A stretch of DNA of 64,000 nucleotides, from NCBI RefSeq assembly GCF_006716185.1, contig NZ_VFOP01000001.1, forward strand, positions 1,488,001 through 1,552,000, in the 5' to 3' direction. Of this stretch, positions 8,762 to 18,835 are shown piece by piece; positions within the stretch are counted from its first letter, which is position 1, and every line of letters begins with the position of its first letter. Under the pieces are notes generated by a model. It was not told where the DNA came from. It did not search any database and saw only the letters and a program-made list of their open reading frames with translations. This DNA comes from Ornithinicoccus hortensis (GTDB lineage Bacteria > Actinomycetota > Actinomycetes > Actinomycetales > Dermatophilaceae). Both the position numbers and the translations under genes were made by a program.

Positions 8762-9474
8762 GCGACCACCTCCGCGGGACGGGCGCCACCGGCGTGCTCC
8801 TGGACGACCAGGCCGTCGCGCAGCCGGACCACCCGGTGGCACCCGGCGGCGACCTGCTCGTCGTGGGTGACCACGACGAGGCTGCGACCCGCCCCGACGG
8901 TGGTGTCCAGCAGGGCCTGCATGACCTGGGCCGAGGTGCGGGAGTCCAGGGCACCGGTCGGCTCGTCGGCGAAGACCACCGCGGGGCCGGTCACCTGGGC
9001 ACGGGCCACGGCGACCCGCTGGGCCTGGCCGCCGGACAGCTGCCCGGGGCGACGGTCCTCCATGCCGGCGAGCCCCAGGTGGTGCAGCCACCGGGCCGCC
9101 TCCGCCTCGGCGGCGCGGCGCTCGGTGCCGCCCAGCAGCAGCGGAAGGGCGACGTTCTCCACCGCGGTGAGCTCGGGCAGCAGGAGCCCCTGCTGGAAGA
9201 CGAAGCCGTAGTGGTCGCGACGCAGCCTGGCACGTCCCTCCGGAGGGAGTTGGTGCACCTGCTGGGGCCCTTGCGGGGCGTGCAGGGTGACGGTGCCGTT
9301 GTCCGGCGTGATGATCCCGGCCAGGCAGTGCAGCAGGGTGGTCTTGCCCGACCCGGAGGCCCCCATCACGGCGACCGCCTCGGCCACGCCGATCTGGAGG
9401 GACACCCCGGCCAGGGCCACGGTGCTGCCGTAGGTCTTGGTGAGGGACTGCGCGGTGAGTACTGGTGTGAACAT
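8758..9474 (-). CDS. ABC transporter ATP-binding protein (MacB/LolD class)
   Basis: 238 residues from ATG 9474 (MFTPVLTAQSLTKTYG). Walker A is GASGSGKTT, the Q-loop is FVFQQGLLLPELTAVEN, the ABC signature is LSGGQAQRVAVARA, Walker B is VVFADEPTGALD, and the switch is VVVTHD. The GALD extension after Walker B is characteristic of the MacB/LolD group that pairs with FtsX-like permeases. The frame stays open upstream of 9474, but that translation is Arg/Pro/Gly-rich and unlike a protein. It pairs with the downstream permease; stress or peptide export is possible but not shown. Confidence 0.9.
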   Translation of the reverse strand: MFTPVLTAQSLTKTYGSTVALAGVSLQIGVAEAVAVMGASGSGKTTLLHCLAGIITPDNGTVTLHAPQGPQQVHQLPPEGRARLRRDHYGFVFQQGLLLPELTAVENVALPLLLGGTERRAAEAEAARWLHHLGLAGMEDRRPGQLSGGQAQRVAVARAQVTGPAVVFADEPTGALDSRTSAQVMQALLDTTVGAGRSLVVVTHDEQVAAGCHRVVRLRDGLVVQEHAGGARPAEVVA

Positions 9475-9599
9475 GTCATCCAGGGTGCGCCGCGCGGGGG
9501 GCCCGGCGCGTCGGACCGGGGGACCGACCTGGCGGGGCGGGCCTGCGACCGCGGTCGGGGCACCGGCCCCACGGCATACGACCCAGGGGTGAGCCGCGC

Positions 9600-10168
9600 T
9601 CAGCCCCGGGAGAGCAGCGCGACCTTCTGGAAGATCTTGGCCGACATGTGCGTGGTGAGGGTCTCCACGTTGCTCACCGTGTCCAGCACCCGCCCGTCGG
9701 AGGTGTCCTCGGCGCACAGCGCCGCGGTCTTGGCGACCAGCGACAACAGCTCGGTGCAGTAGTCCAGGTAGTGGTGCAACTGGTCCTCGGTGAGGTCGTG
9801 CGGCTCGCTCTGCTCCGTGGCGCGGTAGCCGACGCGGAACCGTTCCGGCTCCTTGGTCAGCTGGTGCATGTCGACCACGTGCGCCAGCGAGCGGAGCCGG
9901 TAGAGCAGGGCGAGCGTCTCGCCACGCTGGGACCGCTCGGGCGCTCCCACAGGAAGAGCACGGCGATCGCCACGAAGACCACGTTGTTGATGCCGCTCTC
10001 GACCAGCGGCACCCAGTCCACGGCGTGCCCGGGGCTGGTCGCGACGACGTCCACCACGGCCAGGGCCGCGGCGCGGCGGTGCAGGCGGAGGACGGTCTCC
10101 CGGACCCGGTCGACCTCCAGGTGCTGGTACACCGGGTCGTTGTCAGCTGGCTGCCTCAGCACCGGCAC
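9600..10168 (-). pseudogene. Membrane-anchored protein gene split by a frameshift
   Basis: Two minus-strand frames join into one protein. The first (from GTG 10168 or 10162) has a helix VPLVESGINNVVFVAIAVLF and reads LWERP at about 9940. The second frame carries ERSQRGETLALLYRLRSLAH, VVDMHQLTKEPERF and LDYCTELLSLVAKTAAL to the stop at 9600. The LRSLAHVVDMHQLTK pattern belongs, from memory, to an actinobacterial membrane protein family in which both parts are continuous. The break lies within the run gagcgcccgagcgg, and a one-base indel restores continuity. It may be a decayed gene, an assembly error or a programmed shift. Function is unknown. It is divergent from kynA. Confidence 0.65.
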
Positions 10169-10278
10169 AGCGTATGCCGTGCCGTCGCCCGACCCGCTCA
10201 CCCGCCCGACCCGGCCGTCCCGCCCCGGAGGGCCGGGTCGATACTGGGGGCACCGCAACACGAGGAGGTGGAGGCGCC

Positions 10279-11175
10279 GTGAGCAGCGACCAGGCGAGCG
10301 ACAACCGGAGCACCCGGGAGCTCGAGTCGGGCATCGAGCGCGACTTCAGCAAGAACCTGTCCTACGGGGAGTACCTCGACCTGGAGCGGGTGCTCTCCGC
10401 CCAGCACCCGCGCGCCGTCCCGCCGCGGCACGACGAGCTGCTCTTCATCATCCAGCACCAGACCTCCGAGCTGTGGCTGAAGCTGATGCTGCACGAGCTG
10501 CGCTCGGCCCGGGAGCTGATCCGCGCGGACGAGACCAAGCCGGCGCTGAAGCGGTTGGCCCGGGTCAAGCACATCCAGGTCACGCTGACCGAGCAGTGGT
10601 CGGTGCTGGCCACCCTCACCCCCAGCGAGTACGCCGAGTTCCGCTCCTTCCTGGCCACCGGGTCGGGCTTCCAATCCTGGCAGTACCGCTCGGTGGAGTT
10701 CATCCTCGGCAACAAGAACCCCGACATGCTCAGCGTGTTCAAGCACAACCCGACGGTGCAGCAGGAGCTGGCCGACCTGCTCCACGAGCGCAGCCTCTAC
10801 GACGAGTTCCTGGCCTACCTGGCCCGGGAGGGCTTCGCGGTGCCCGCGGAGGTGCTGGAGCGGGACTGGCAGCAGCCGTACACCTCCCAGGAGGGGGTGG
10901 TGGACGTGTTCCGCACGATCTACAACGACACGCACCGCTACTGGGCCGCCTACGAGATGGCCGAGGCGCTGGTGGACGTCGAGGACAACTTCCAGTTCTG
11001 GCGGTTCCGGCACCTGAAGACGGTCGAGCGGATCATCGGGTCCAAGCGCGGCACCGGCGGCTCCTCCGGGGTCCCCTTCCTGCGCAAGGCCCTCGAGCTC
11101 ACCTTCTTCCCCGAGCTGTATGCCGTGCGCTCGCGGATCCAGGACGTGGAAGCACCCGGCTACCACCACCACTAG
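10279..11175 (+). CDS. kynA: Tryptophan 2,3-dioxygenase
   Basis: 298 residues from GTG 10279 with a GGAGG ribosome site upstream. Family signatures are ELLFIIQHQTSELWLKLMLH, FQSWQYRSVEFILGNKN and the heme region FRHLKTVERIIG with its ligand His near residue 245, followed by KRGTGGSSG. It oxidises L-tryptophan to N-formylkynurenine, the first step toward anthranilate or NAD. The stop is immediately followed by the next start with no gap, and kynU comes two genes later, so this is a kynurenine-pathway operon. No formamidase gene is seen in the cluster. Confidence 0.95.
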   Translation: MSSDQASDNRSTRELESGIERDFSKNLSYGEYLDLERVLSAQHPRAVPPRHDELLFIIQHQTSELWLKLMLHELRSARELIRADETKPALKRLARVKHIQVTLTEQWSVLATLTPSEYAEFRSFLATGSGFQSWQYRSVEFILGNKNPDMLSVFKHNPTVQQELADLLHERSLYDEFLAYLAREGFAVPAEVLERDWQQPYTSQEGVVDVFRTIYNDTHRYWAAYEMAEALVDVEDNFQFWRFRHLKTVERIIGSKRGTGGSSGVPFLRKALELTFFPELYAVRSRIQDVEAPGYHHH

Positions 11176-12276
11176 GTGAGCAGCCCCCTGCCCGCGCGGT
11201 CCCGGGTCGTCGTCATCGGCGCCGGCCAGGCCGGGCTATCGGCCGCCTGGTTCCTGCGCCGCGCCGGGCTGGCGCCGGGCGAGGGCTACGTCGTGCTGGA
11301 CCACAACGACGCCCCGGGCGGGGCCTGGCAGCACCGGTGGCCCTCGCTGACGCTGAGCACCGTCAACCGCGTGCACGACCTGCCCGGAATGGCCCTGGCG
11401 GACGCCGTCGACGACACGGGCGGCCGGGTGCGCGCCGCCGACGCCGTCCCCCGGTACTTCGCCGCGTACGAGTCCCGCTTCGACCTGCCCGTCCACCGGC
11501 CGGTCGGGGTCCGCCTGGTCCGGTATGCCGACGGCCGGGGAGGTCCGCCGGACTTCGTGGTCGAGACGGACGCGGGGGAGGTCCGGGCGCACGGGATCAT
11601 CAACGCCACCGGCACCTGGGAACGACCGTTCCGGCCGTACTACCCGGGCCGGGACGACTTCTCCGGTGAGCAGCTGCACACCGCGGACTACCGCACGCCG
11701 GAGGCCTTCGCGGGACGTCACGTCGTCGTGGTCGGCGGCGGCATCTCCGCGGTGCAGCTGCTCGTCGAGATCGCCGCCGTGACGACCACCACGTGGGTTA
11801 CCCGCCGGGAGCCGGTGTGGACGGAGGAGGAGTTCACCCCCGAGCGGGGCAGGGCGGCCGTCGCGCTGGTGGAGGAACGGGTCCGCCAGGGGTTGCCGCC
11901 CGGGTCGGTGGTCTCCGTGACCGGGCTGCCGCTGACCGAGCCGATGCGGCAGGCCCGGCGGGCCGGGATCCTGCATCGGCGCCCGATGTTCGAGCGGATC
12001 GTGCCCGACGGCGTGCAGTGGTCGGACGGCACGCTGCAACGGGCCGAGGTCATCCTGTGGTGCACCGGGTTCCGCACCGCGCTGGACCACCTCGCACCGC
12101 TGCGCCTGCGCGGGCCCGGGGGCGGGATCGTCCTCGACGGGGCCATCCCCACGCGCGTCGCCGGGCACCGTCGCCTGCACCTGCTCGGCTACGGCCCCTC
12201 GGCCAGCACGATCGGTGCCAACCGGGGCGGTCGGGTGGCGGTCCGGGAACTGCTGGCGACCCTCGGCATACATTGA
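11176..12276 (+). CDS. FAD/NAD(P)-dependent monooxygenase-like flavoprotein
   Basis: 366 residues from GTG 11176, directly abutting kynA. The N-terminal FAD site is VVVIGAGQAGLSAAWFLRRA, the second dinucleotide site is VVVVGGGISAVQLLVEIAA at about 178-197, and the C-terminal part includes ILWCTGFRTALDHLAPLRL. This is the two-Rossmann arrangement of class B flavin monooxygenases and related oxidoreductases, shorter than Baeyer-Villiger enzymes. It is unlike kynurenine 3-monooxygenase, which has a single N-terminal FAD site. Its place between kynA and kynU suggests a tryptophan or kynurenine derivative as substrate, which is inference only. Confidence 0.8.
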   Translation: MSSPLPARSRVVVIGAGQAGLSAAWFLRRAGLAPGEGYVVLDHNDAPGGAWQHRWPSLTLSTVNRVHDLPGMALADAVDDTGGRVRAADAVPRYFAAYESRFDLPVHRPVGVRLVRYADGRGGPPDFVVETDAGEVRAHGIINATGTWERPFRPYYPGRDDFSGEQLHTADYRTPEAFAGRHVVVVGGGISAVQLLVEIAAVTTTTWVTRREPVWTEEEFTPERGRAAVALVEERVRQGLPPGSVVSVTGLPLTEPMRQARRAGILHRRPMFERIVPDGVQWSDGTLQRAEVILWCTGFRTALDHLAPLRLRGPGGGIVLDGAIPTRVAGHRRLHLLGYGPSASTIGANRGGRVAVRELLATLGIH

Positions 12277-12280
12277 GGGC

Positions 12281-13531
12281 ATGAGCGCCACCGACGAACC
12301 CACGGCCTGGGACTGGGCCGACGCAGCAGCCCGGCTCGACCGGGAGGATCCGCTCGGGTCGTATGCCGAGCAGTTCGAGACCGCGGAGGGCGTGGTCGCC
12401 TACTTCGACGGCAACTCCCTGGGCCGACCGGTGCGCGGGGTGGCCGACCGGATGGCCGCCTTCGTCCGGGAGGACTGGGGCACCCGGCTGATCCGCAACT
12501 GGGACGAGGCGTGGATGCGCTGGCCGGAGGAGACCGGGGACCTGGTCGCCGCCGCGGCCCTCGGGGCCGCACCCGGGCAGACAGTCGTGGCCGACTCCAC
12601 GACGGTGCTGCTCTACAAGATGCTGCGGGCGCTGGCCGACGCCCAGGTCGCGGCGGACCCGCAGCGCACCGAGATCGTGGTCGACACCGACAACTTCCCG
12701 ACCGACCGCTACGTCGCCGAGGGGATCGCCGCCGAGCGGGGGATGCGCCTGGTCTGGATCGAGGCGGACCCGGCGACCGGGGTCACGCAGGAGCAGGTGG
12801 CGCAGGTGGTGGGCGGGCGCACCGCCGTGGTGCTGCTCAGCCACGTCGCCTACCGCTCCGGCTACCTCGCCGACGCACCCGCGATCACCACGGCGGTGCA
12901 CGCGGCCGGCGGGTTGGTGCTGTGGGACCTGTGCCACTCCGCCGGCTCGGTCCCGGTCGAACTGGATGCCTGGCAGGTCGACGCCGCGGTGGGCTGCACC
13001 TACAAGTACCTCAACGGCGGGCCGGGGTCCCCGGCCTTCGCCTACCTGGCGCAGCGGCACCAGGCGACGGTGCGCCAGCCGGTGCAGGGCTGGATGGGGC
13101 GGCGCGACCCGTTCCTGATGGGGCCTGGCTACGAGCCCGCCCCCGGGGTCCGTTCCCTGGTGAGCGGCACCCCACCGGTGGTCGCCATGGTGCCGGTCCG
13201 GGCGGGGGTGCAGATGCTGGCCGAGGCCGGCATCGGGGCCGTCCGCGAGAAGTCCCTGGCGCTGACCGACTTCGCCTGGGACATCGTGGCGTCCTGGCCC
13301 GCCGAGCTCGGCGTCAGCATCGCCTCGCCGCGGGAGCACGAGTGCCGCGGCGGCCACATCACCATCCGCCGGCACGACTTCGCGGAGGTCAACCGCGAGC
13401 TCTGGCAGCGCGGGGTGATCCCGGACTTCCGGGAGCCCGACGGGCTGCGCCTGGGCCTGGCGCCGCTGTCCACCACGTTCGCGGAGGTGGCCGCCGGGCT
13501 CGCGGTGGTCCGGGGGCTGATCGGTCCCTGA
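12281..13531 (+). CDS. kynU: Kynureninase
   Basis: 416 residues from ATG 12281. PLP-enzyme features are YFDGNSLGRP at the N-terminus, DTDNFPTDRYVAEG, VLLSHVAYRSGY, the aspartate region LVLWDLCHSAGS and the Schiff-base lysine in GCTYKYLNGGPGSPAF (Lys about 242). It cleaves L-kynurenine to anthranilate and alanine. It lies 4 nt after the flavoprotein gene and is co-transcribed with kynA. No downstream anthranilate or quinolinate genes follow here. Confidence 0.95.
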   Translation: MSATDEPTAWDWADAAARLDREDPLGSYAEQFETAEGVVAYFDGNSLGRPVRGVADRMAAFVREDWGTRLIRNWDEAWMRWPEETGDLVAAAALGAAPGQTVVADSTTVLLYKMLRALADAQVAADPQRTEIVVDTDNFPTDRYVAEGIAAERGMRLVWIEADPATGVTQEQVAQVVGGRTAVVLLSHVAYRSGYLADAPAITTAVHAAGGLVLWDLCHSAGSVPVELDAWQVDAAVGCTYKYLNGGPGSPAFAYLAQRHQATVRQPVQGWMGRRDPFLMGPGYEPAPGVRSLVSGTPPVVAMVPVRAGVQMLAEAGIGAVREKSLALTDFAWDIVASWPAELGVSIASPREHECRGGHITIRRHDFAEVNRELWQRGVIPDFREPDGLRLGLAPLSTTFAEVAAGLAVVRGLIGP

Positions 13532-13551
13532 GCGGGACGTAGGGTGCTGCC

Positions 13552-14946
13552 GTGACGGACTTCGACCTCGTGATCATCGGCAGCGGCTCGGGCAACTCTC
13601 TGGTCACGCCCGACTTCGACGGGTCGCGGGTGGCCGTGGTGGAACGGGGCACCTTCGGCGGCACCTGCCTCAACGTGGGCTGCATCCCGACCAAGATGTT
13701 CGTGTATGCCGCGGACGTCGCCACCACCATCCGGGAGGCCTCCCGCTACGGCGTCGACGCCACCCTGGACGGGGTGCGCTGGCAGGACATCCGGGACCGG
13801 GTCTTCGGCCGGATCGACCCGATCTCGGCCGGGGGCCGGGACTACCGGGTCGACGGACCCAACACCACGGCATACCTCGGGCAGGCCACGTTCACCGGCC
13901 CCGGACAGCTCGAGGTCGAGATCACCCAGCCCGGTGGGGAGCACGCGGTCGGCCAGCGGGTCCCGATCACCGGGAAGCAGATCGTGCTCGCCGCCGGCAG
14001 CCGCGCGGTCGTGCCGGACGTGTTCACCGACTCCGGTGTGCCGTTCCACACCTCGGACACCATCATGCGGATCGAGGAGCTGCCCGGCAGCCTGGCGATC
14101 GTCGGCGGTGGGTTCATCGCGGCCGAGTTCGCGCACGTGTTCTCGGCGCTCGGGGTCCGGGTCCACCAGATCGCCCGCGGTGACGCGCTGCTGCGACACC
14201 TGGACACCGAGATCAGCCAGCGGTTCACCGAGCAGGCCCGGCAGCAGTGGGACGTCCGCCTGAACACCCAGGTCACGGGGCTGAGCGAGCAGGACGGTGG
14301 GACCGTGCTCGCGCTGTCGGACGGCACCGAACTCGCGGTCGACCAGCTGCTGGTGGCCGTCGGGCGGGTGCCGAACAGCGACGGGATGGGCCTGGACCTG
14401 GCCGGGGTCGAGGTCCATGACGACGGGCGGATCAAGGTCGACGAGTTCGGGCGCACCGCGGCGCAGGGCGTCTGGTCGTTGGGCGACGCGAGCTCGCCCT
14501 ACCAGCTCAAGCACGTGGCCAACCACGAGGCGCGGGCGGTCGCGCACAACCTGGTCCACCCCGAGGACCTGCGTGCCTTCGACCACCGGTACGTGCCCTC
14601 GGCCGTCTTCACCCACCCGCAGATCGCCACCGTCGGGCTCACCGAGGACGAGGCCCGCGCGGCCGGGTACCGGGTGAGCGTGAAGGTGCAGAACTACGGC
14701 GACACGGCATACGGCTGGGCGATGGAGGACACCACCGGGATCGCCAAGCTGGTCGGGGACGCGGACACCGGCCGGATCCTGGGCGCGCACCTGATGGGGC
14801 CGCACGCATCCAGCCTGATCCAGCCGCTGATCCAGGCGATGAGCTTCGACCAGCCGGCGCAGGCCGTGGCCCGCGGGCAGTACTGGATCCACCCCGCGCT
14901 CGCCGAGGTGGTGGAGAACGCCCTGCTCGGCCTGCAGTCCTCCTGA
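13552..14946 (+). CDS. mtr: Mycothione reductase
   Basis: 464 residues. It is a group I pyridine nucleotide disulfide reductase with redox pair GTCLNVGCIPTK (Cys39/Cys44), FAD site DLVIIGSGSGNSL, second nucleotide site AIVGGGFIAAEFAHV and the C-terminal His-Glu pair in HPALAEVVENALL. The GSGSGNSL and MFVYAADVA forms are typical of mycothione reductase. It keeps mycothiol reduced with NADPH. GTG 13552 has a TAGGGT -10 box 6 nt upstream, so it is probably leaderless and separately transcribed from kynU. Confidence 0.92.
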   Translation: MTDFDLVIIGSGSGNSLVTPDFDGSRVAVVERGTFGGTCLNVGCIPTKMFVYAADVATTIREASRYGVDATLDGVRWQDIRDRVFGRIDPISAGGRDYRVDGPNTTAYLGQATFTGPGQLEVEITQPGGEHAVGQRVPITGKQIVLAAGSRAVVPDVFTDSGVPFHTSDTIMRIEELPGSLAIVGGGFIAAEFAHVFSALGVRVHQIARGDALLRHLDTEISQRFTEQARQQWDVRLNTQVTGLSEQDGGTVLALSDGTELAVDQLLVAVGRVPNSDGMGLDLAGVEVHDDGRIKVDEFGRTAAQGVWSLGDASSPYQLKHVANHEARAVAHNLVHPEDLRAFDHRYVPSAVFTHPQIATVGLTEDEARAAGYRVSVKVQNYGDTAYGWAMEDTTGIAKLVGDADTGRILGAHLMGPHASSLIQPLIQAMSFDQPAQAVARGQYWIHPALAEVVENALLGLQSS

Positions 14947-14969
14947 CCGTTCTCCGCAGGTCGGGACCG

Positions 14970-14975
14970 TACGAT
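14970..14975 (+). promoter_or_regulatory. Predicted -10 box of ahcY
   Basis: TACGAT, 45 nt before the ahcY start, predicts a short leader with a purine-rich site (acGGAGcacgc) before the ATG. No clear -35 hexamer is visible, and the leader is too short for an S-adenosylhomocysteine riboswitch. Confidence 0.45.
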
Positions 14976-15019
14976 AGGGCCGGACCCGACTGAACCCGAG
15001 GACTACGGAGCACGCAGCG

Positions 15020-16489
<1,470 letters not shown>

Positions 16490-16505
16490 CCCGGAGCGAC
16501 CTGCG

Positions 16506-17183
16506 ATGAATCCCAAAGTGCTTGTCGTCGACGATGACCAGGCCCTGGCCGAGATGCTCGGCATCGTGCTGCGCAAGGAGGGTCTGGACGTGGCGCACTG
16601 TGCCGACGGCGGTCGTGCCGTGGCCATGTTCCGCGAGTTCCGCCCCGACCTGGTGCTGCTCGACGTGATGCTTCCCTCGATGTCGGGCGTGGAGGTGTGC
16701 CGGCACCTGCGGGCCGAGTCCGGCGTGCCGATCGTGATGCTCACCGCCCGCACCGACACCCGAGACGTGGTGGCGGGGCTGGAGGCCGGGGCCGACGACT
16801 ACGTCGTCAAGCCGTTCAAGCCGCAGGAGCTGCTGGCCCGGATCCGGGCCAGGCTGCGCCGGACGGAGAGCAACCAGACGGAGCAGCTGCGGGTCGGCGA
16901 CATCGTGATCGACGTGGCCGGGCACACCGTGAAGCGGGACGGGGAGACCCTGCCGCTCACGCCGCTGGAGTTCGACCTGCTGGTGGCCTTGGCGAGCCGG
17001 CCCAACCAGGTGTTCGACCGGGAGTCCCTGCTGGAGAAGGTCTGGGGCTACCGCCACGCCGGTGACACCCGGCTGGTCAACGTGCACGTTCAGCGCCTGC
17101 GCTCCAAGATCGAGAAGGACCCGGAGAACCCGACGATCGTGCTCACCGTGCGCGGCGTCGGGTACAAGGCCGGAGGGTCCTGA
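16506..17183 (+). CDS. mtrA: Two-component response regulator MtrA
   Basis: 225 residues. The receiver domain has VLVVDDDQALAEML and the phospho-acceptor Asp53 in LVLLDVMLP, then Lys in VVKPFKPQELLARI. An OmpR-type winged helix follows (LTPLEFDLLVALASRPNQVF; RLVNVHVQRLRSKIEKDPE; VRGVGYKAG). It starts 16 nt after ahcY. In actinobacteria it controls cell division, wall hydrolase and osmotic genes. It is followed by mtrB and lpqB, the conserved order. Confidence 0.96.
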   Translation: MNPKVLVVDDDQALAEMLGIVLRKEGLDVAHCADGGRAVAMFREFRPDLVLLDVMLPSMSGVEVCRHLRAESGVPIVMLTARTDTRDVVAGLEAGADDYVVKPFKPQELLARIRARLRRTESNQTEQLRVGDIVIDVAGHTVKRDGETLPLTPLEFDLLVALASRPNQVFDRESLLEKVWGYRHAGDTRLVNVHVQRLRSKIEKDPENPTIVLTVRGVGYKAGGS

Positions 17184-17188
17184 GCCCG

Positions 17189-18835
17189 ATGCCCGCACCC
17201 GGGCCGACCGGCGGGGGCCTGCCCACGTGGTGGCGGTCCTCCCTACGGGTGCGGGTCATCACCTCCACGATGGCGCTGGGCATCGTCCTGGTGCTGCTGC
17301 TGTTCAACCTGCTCTTCGCCCAGATCGCCCAGGGGCTGGTGGGACAGGCCGTGGACACGGCGAGCCGGGACGCGGCGCAACGGGTGCGGCAGGCGCAGGA
17401 ACAGTTCGACGCGATCGACCGCCGGGACAACTCCAGCCTGAACAACACCGCCTTCGACGTGGTCGGCGCCGTGGCACCCGCCGACCAGCAGACCCGGGCG
17501 GTGCTGGCCCGGTCCATCGGCAACGACCGGGAGGCGATCATCAGCACCAACACCTCCTCCGACATCGGCCTCGGGGACGTCCCGATGCAACTGCGGGAGG
17601 CGCTGGAGGCGGAGGAGGGCACCCAGCAGCTGATGGTGACCGAGGTCGAGCTGGGGGAGGGCCAGCCGATGCCCTCGGTGCTGATCGGGTCGCGGGTGGA
17701 CATCCCGCGCGCCGGGGCCTACGACCTGTACCTCGTCTACCCGATGGCCCGGGAGCAGGAGACGCTCGACCTGGTCCGCCGCTGGTTCGTGGTGGGTGGC
17801 CTGGGCTTCCTGGTCCTCGTGGGGGGCGTGGCCTGGCTGGCCTCCCAGATGGTGACCGCGCCCGTCGGCCGGGCCGCCCGGGTCAGTCAGGAGCTGGCCA
17901 CCGGGCGGCTCGACGAACGGCTCCCGGTCACCGGCTCGGAGGACGAGCTGGACCGGCTGGCGCTGTCGTTCAACACGATGGCCGACAGCCTGCAGAACCA
18001 GATCCGCCAGCTGGAGACGCTGTCCCAGCTGCAGCAGCGGTTCGTCTCCGACGTGTCCCACGAGCTGCGCACCCCGCTGACCACGATCCGGATGGCGGGC
18101 GAGGTGCTGCACGCGTCCCGCGACGAGTTCTCCGGTCCGGTCGCCCGGTCGGCGGAGCTGCTGTACGGCGAGCTCGGCCGGTTCGAGGAACTGCTCACCG
18201 AGCTGCTCGAGATCAGCCGCTACGACTCCGGGGCGGCCGACCTGGAGATGGACCGGGTCGACATGGTCGGCGTGGTCAACAGCGCGGTCGCCGGCGTCGC
18301 CACCCTGGCCCGGCACAGCGGGAGCACGATGACGGTGCACAGCAGCCGGCCCTCGCTCCCGGTCGACATGGACCAGCGGCGGATCTCCCGGATCCTGCGC
18401 AACCTGCTCGGCAACGCCATCGAGCACGGGGAGGGTCGGCCCATCGAGGTCGCCGTCGGTCGGGACGACCTGGCGGTGTCGGTGTCCGTCCGGGACCACG
18501 GCATCGGCCTGGACGCCGAGCAGCTGAGCCACGTCTTCGAGCGGTTCTGGCGGGCGGACTCGGCCCGGACCCGCACCACCGGCGGCACCGGGCTGGGGCT
18601 GGCCATCTCGATGGAGGACGCCAAACTGCACGGGGGGTGGCTGCAGGTGACCAGCCGGCCCGGCGAGGGCGCGCTGTTCCGGCTGACCCTGCCGCAGGCG
18701 GCGGGCAGCGTCGTGCCCGAGCCCCCGCCCCCGGTCCTGCCGCCGGCGCCGCGTCCGGCGACCGAGGCCCCGGAGCCGGACCGGACACCGGTCCGGCAGG
18801 TCACCACCCCGAGCAGGACGGAGGAGTCCCGATGA
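17189..18835 (+). CDS. mtrB: Sensor histidine kinase MtrB
   Basis: 548 residues. Topology is a first helix at about 25-50 (MALGIVLVLLLFNLLFAQIA), an extracytoplasmic loop to about 195, a second helix (FVVGGLGFLVLVGGVAWLA), a HAMP segment (VGRAARVSQELATGRLDERL), an H-box SDVSHELRTPLTTIR with His291, and an ATPase region with N, G1 and G2 motifs (NLLGNAIEHG, DHGIGLDAEQ, TGLGLAIS). A Pro-rich tail follows. It phosphorylates MtrA. The end overlaps the lpqB start by 4 bp. Confidence 0.96.
   Translation: MPAPGPTGGGLPTWWRSSLRVRVITSTMALGIVLVLLLFNLLFAQIAQGLVGQAVDTASRDAAQRVRQAQEQFDAIDRRDNSSLNNTAFDVVGAVAPADQQTRAVLARSIGNDREAIISTNTSSDIGLGDVPMQLREALEAEEGTQQLMVTEVELGEGQPMPSVLIGSRVDIPRAGAYDLYLVYPMAREQETLDLVRRWFVVGGLGFLVLVGGVAWLASQMVTAPVGRAARVSQELATGRLDERLPVTGSEDELDRLALSFNTMADSLQNQIRQLETLSQLQQRFVSDVSHELRTPLTTIRMAGEVLHASRDEFSGPVARSAELLYGELGRFEELLTELLEISRYDSGAADLEMDRVDMVGVVNSAVAGVATLARHSGSTMTVHSSRPSLPVDMDQRRISRILRNLLGNAIEHGEGRPIEVAVGRDDLAVSVSVRDHGIGLDAEQLSHVFERFWRADSARTRTTGGTGLGLAISMEDAKLHGGWLQVTSRPGEGALFRLTLPQAAGSVVPEPPPPVLPPAPRPATEAPEPDRTPVRQVTTPSRTEESR

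Noticed and set aside
14947-15019. Possible S-adenosylhomocysteine riboswitch before ahcY
   Set aside because: The leader is short and lacks the conserved core; only a -10 box and a ribosome site are seen.
17062-18831. In-frame extension upstream of lpqB through mtrB
   Set aside because: The frame is open but the translation is Arg/Pro/Gly-rich; lpqB has a proper ATG, lipobox and ATGA coupling at 18832.
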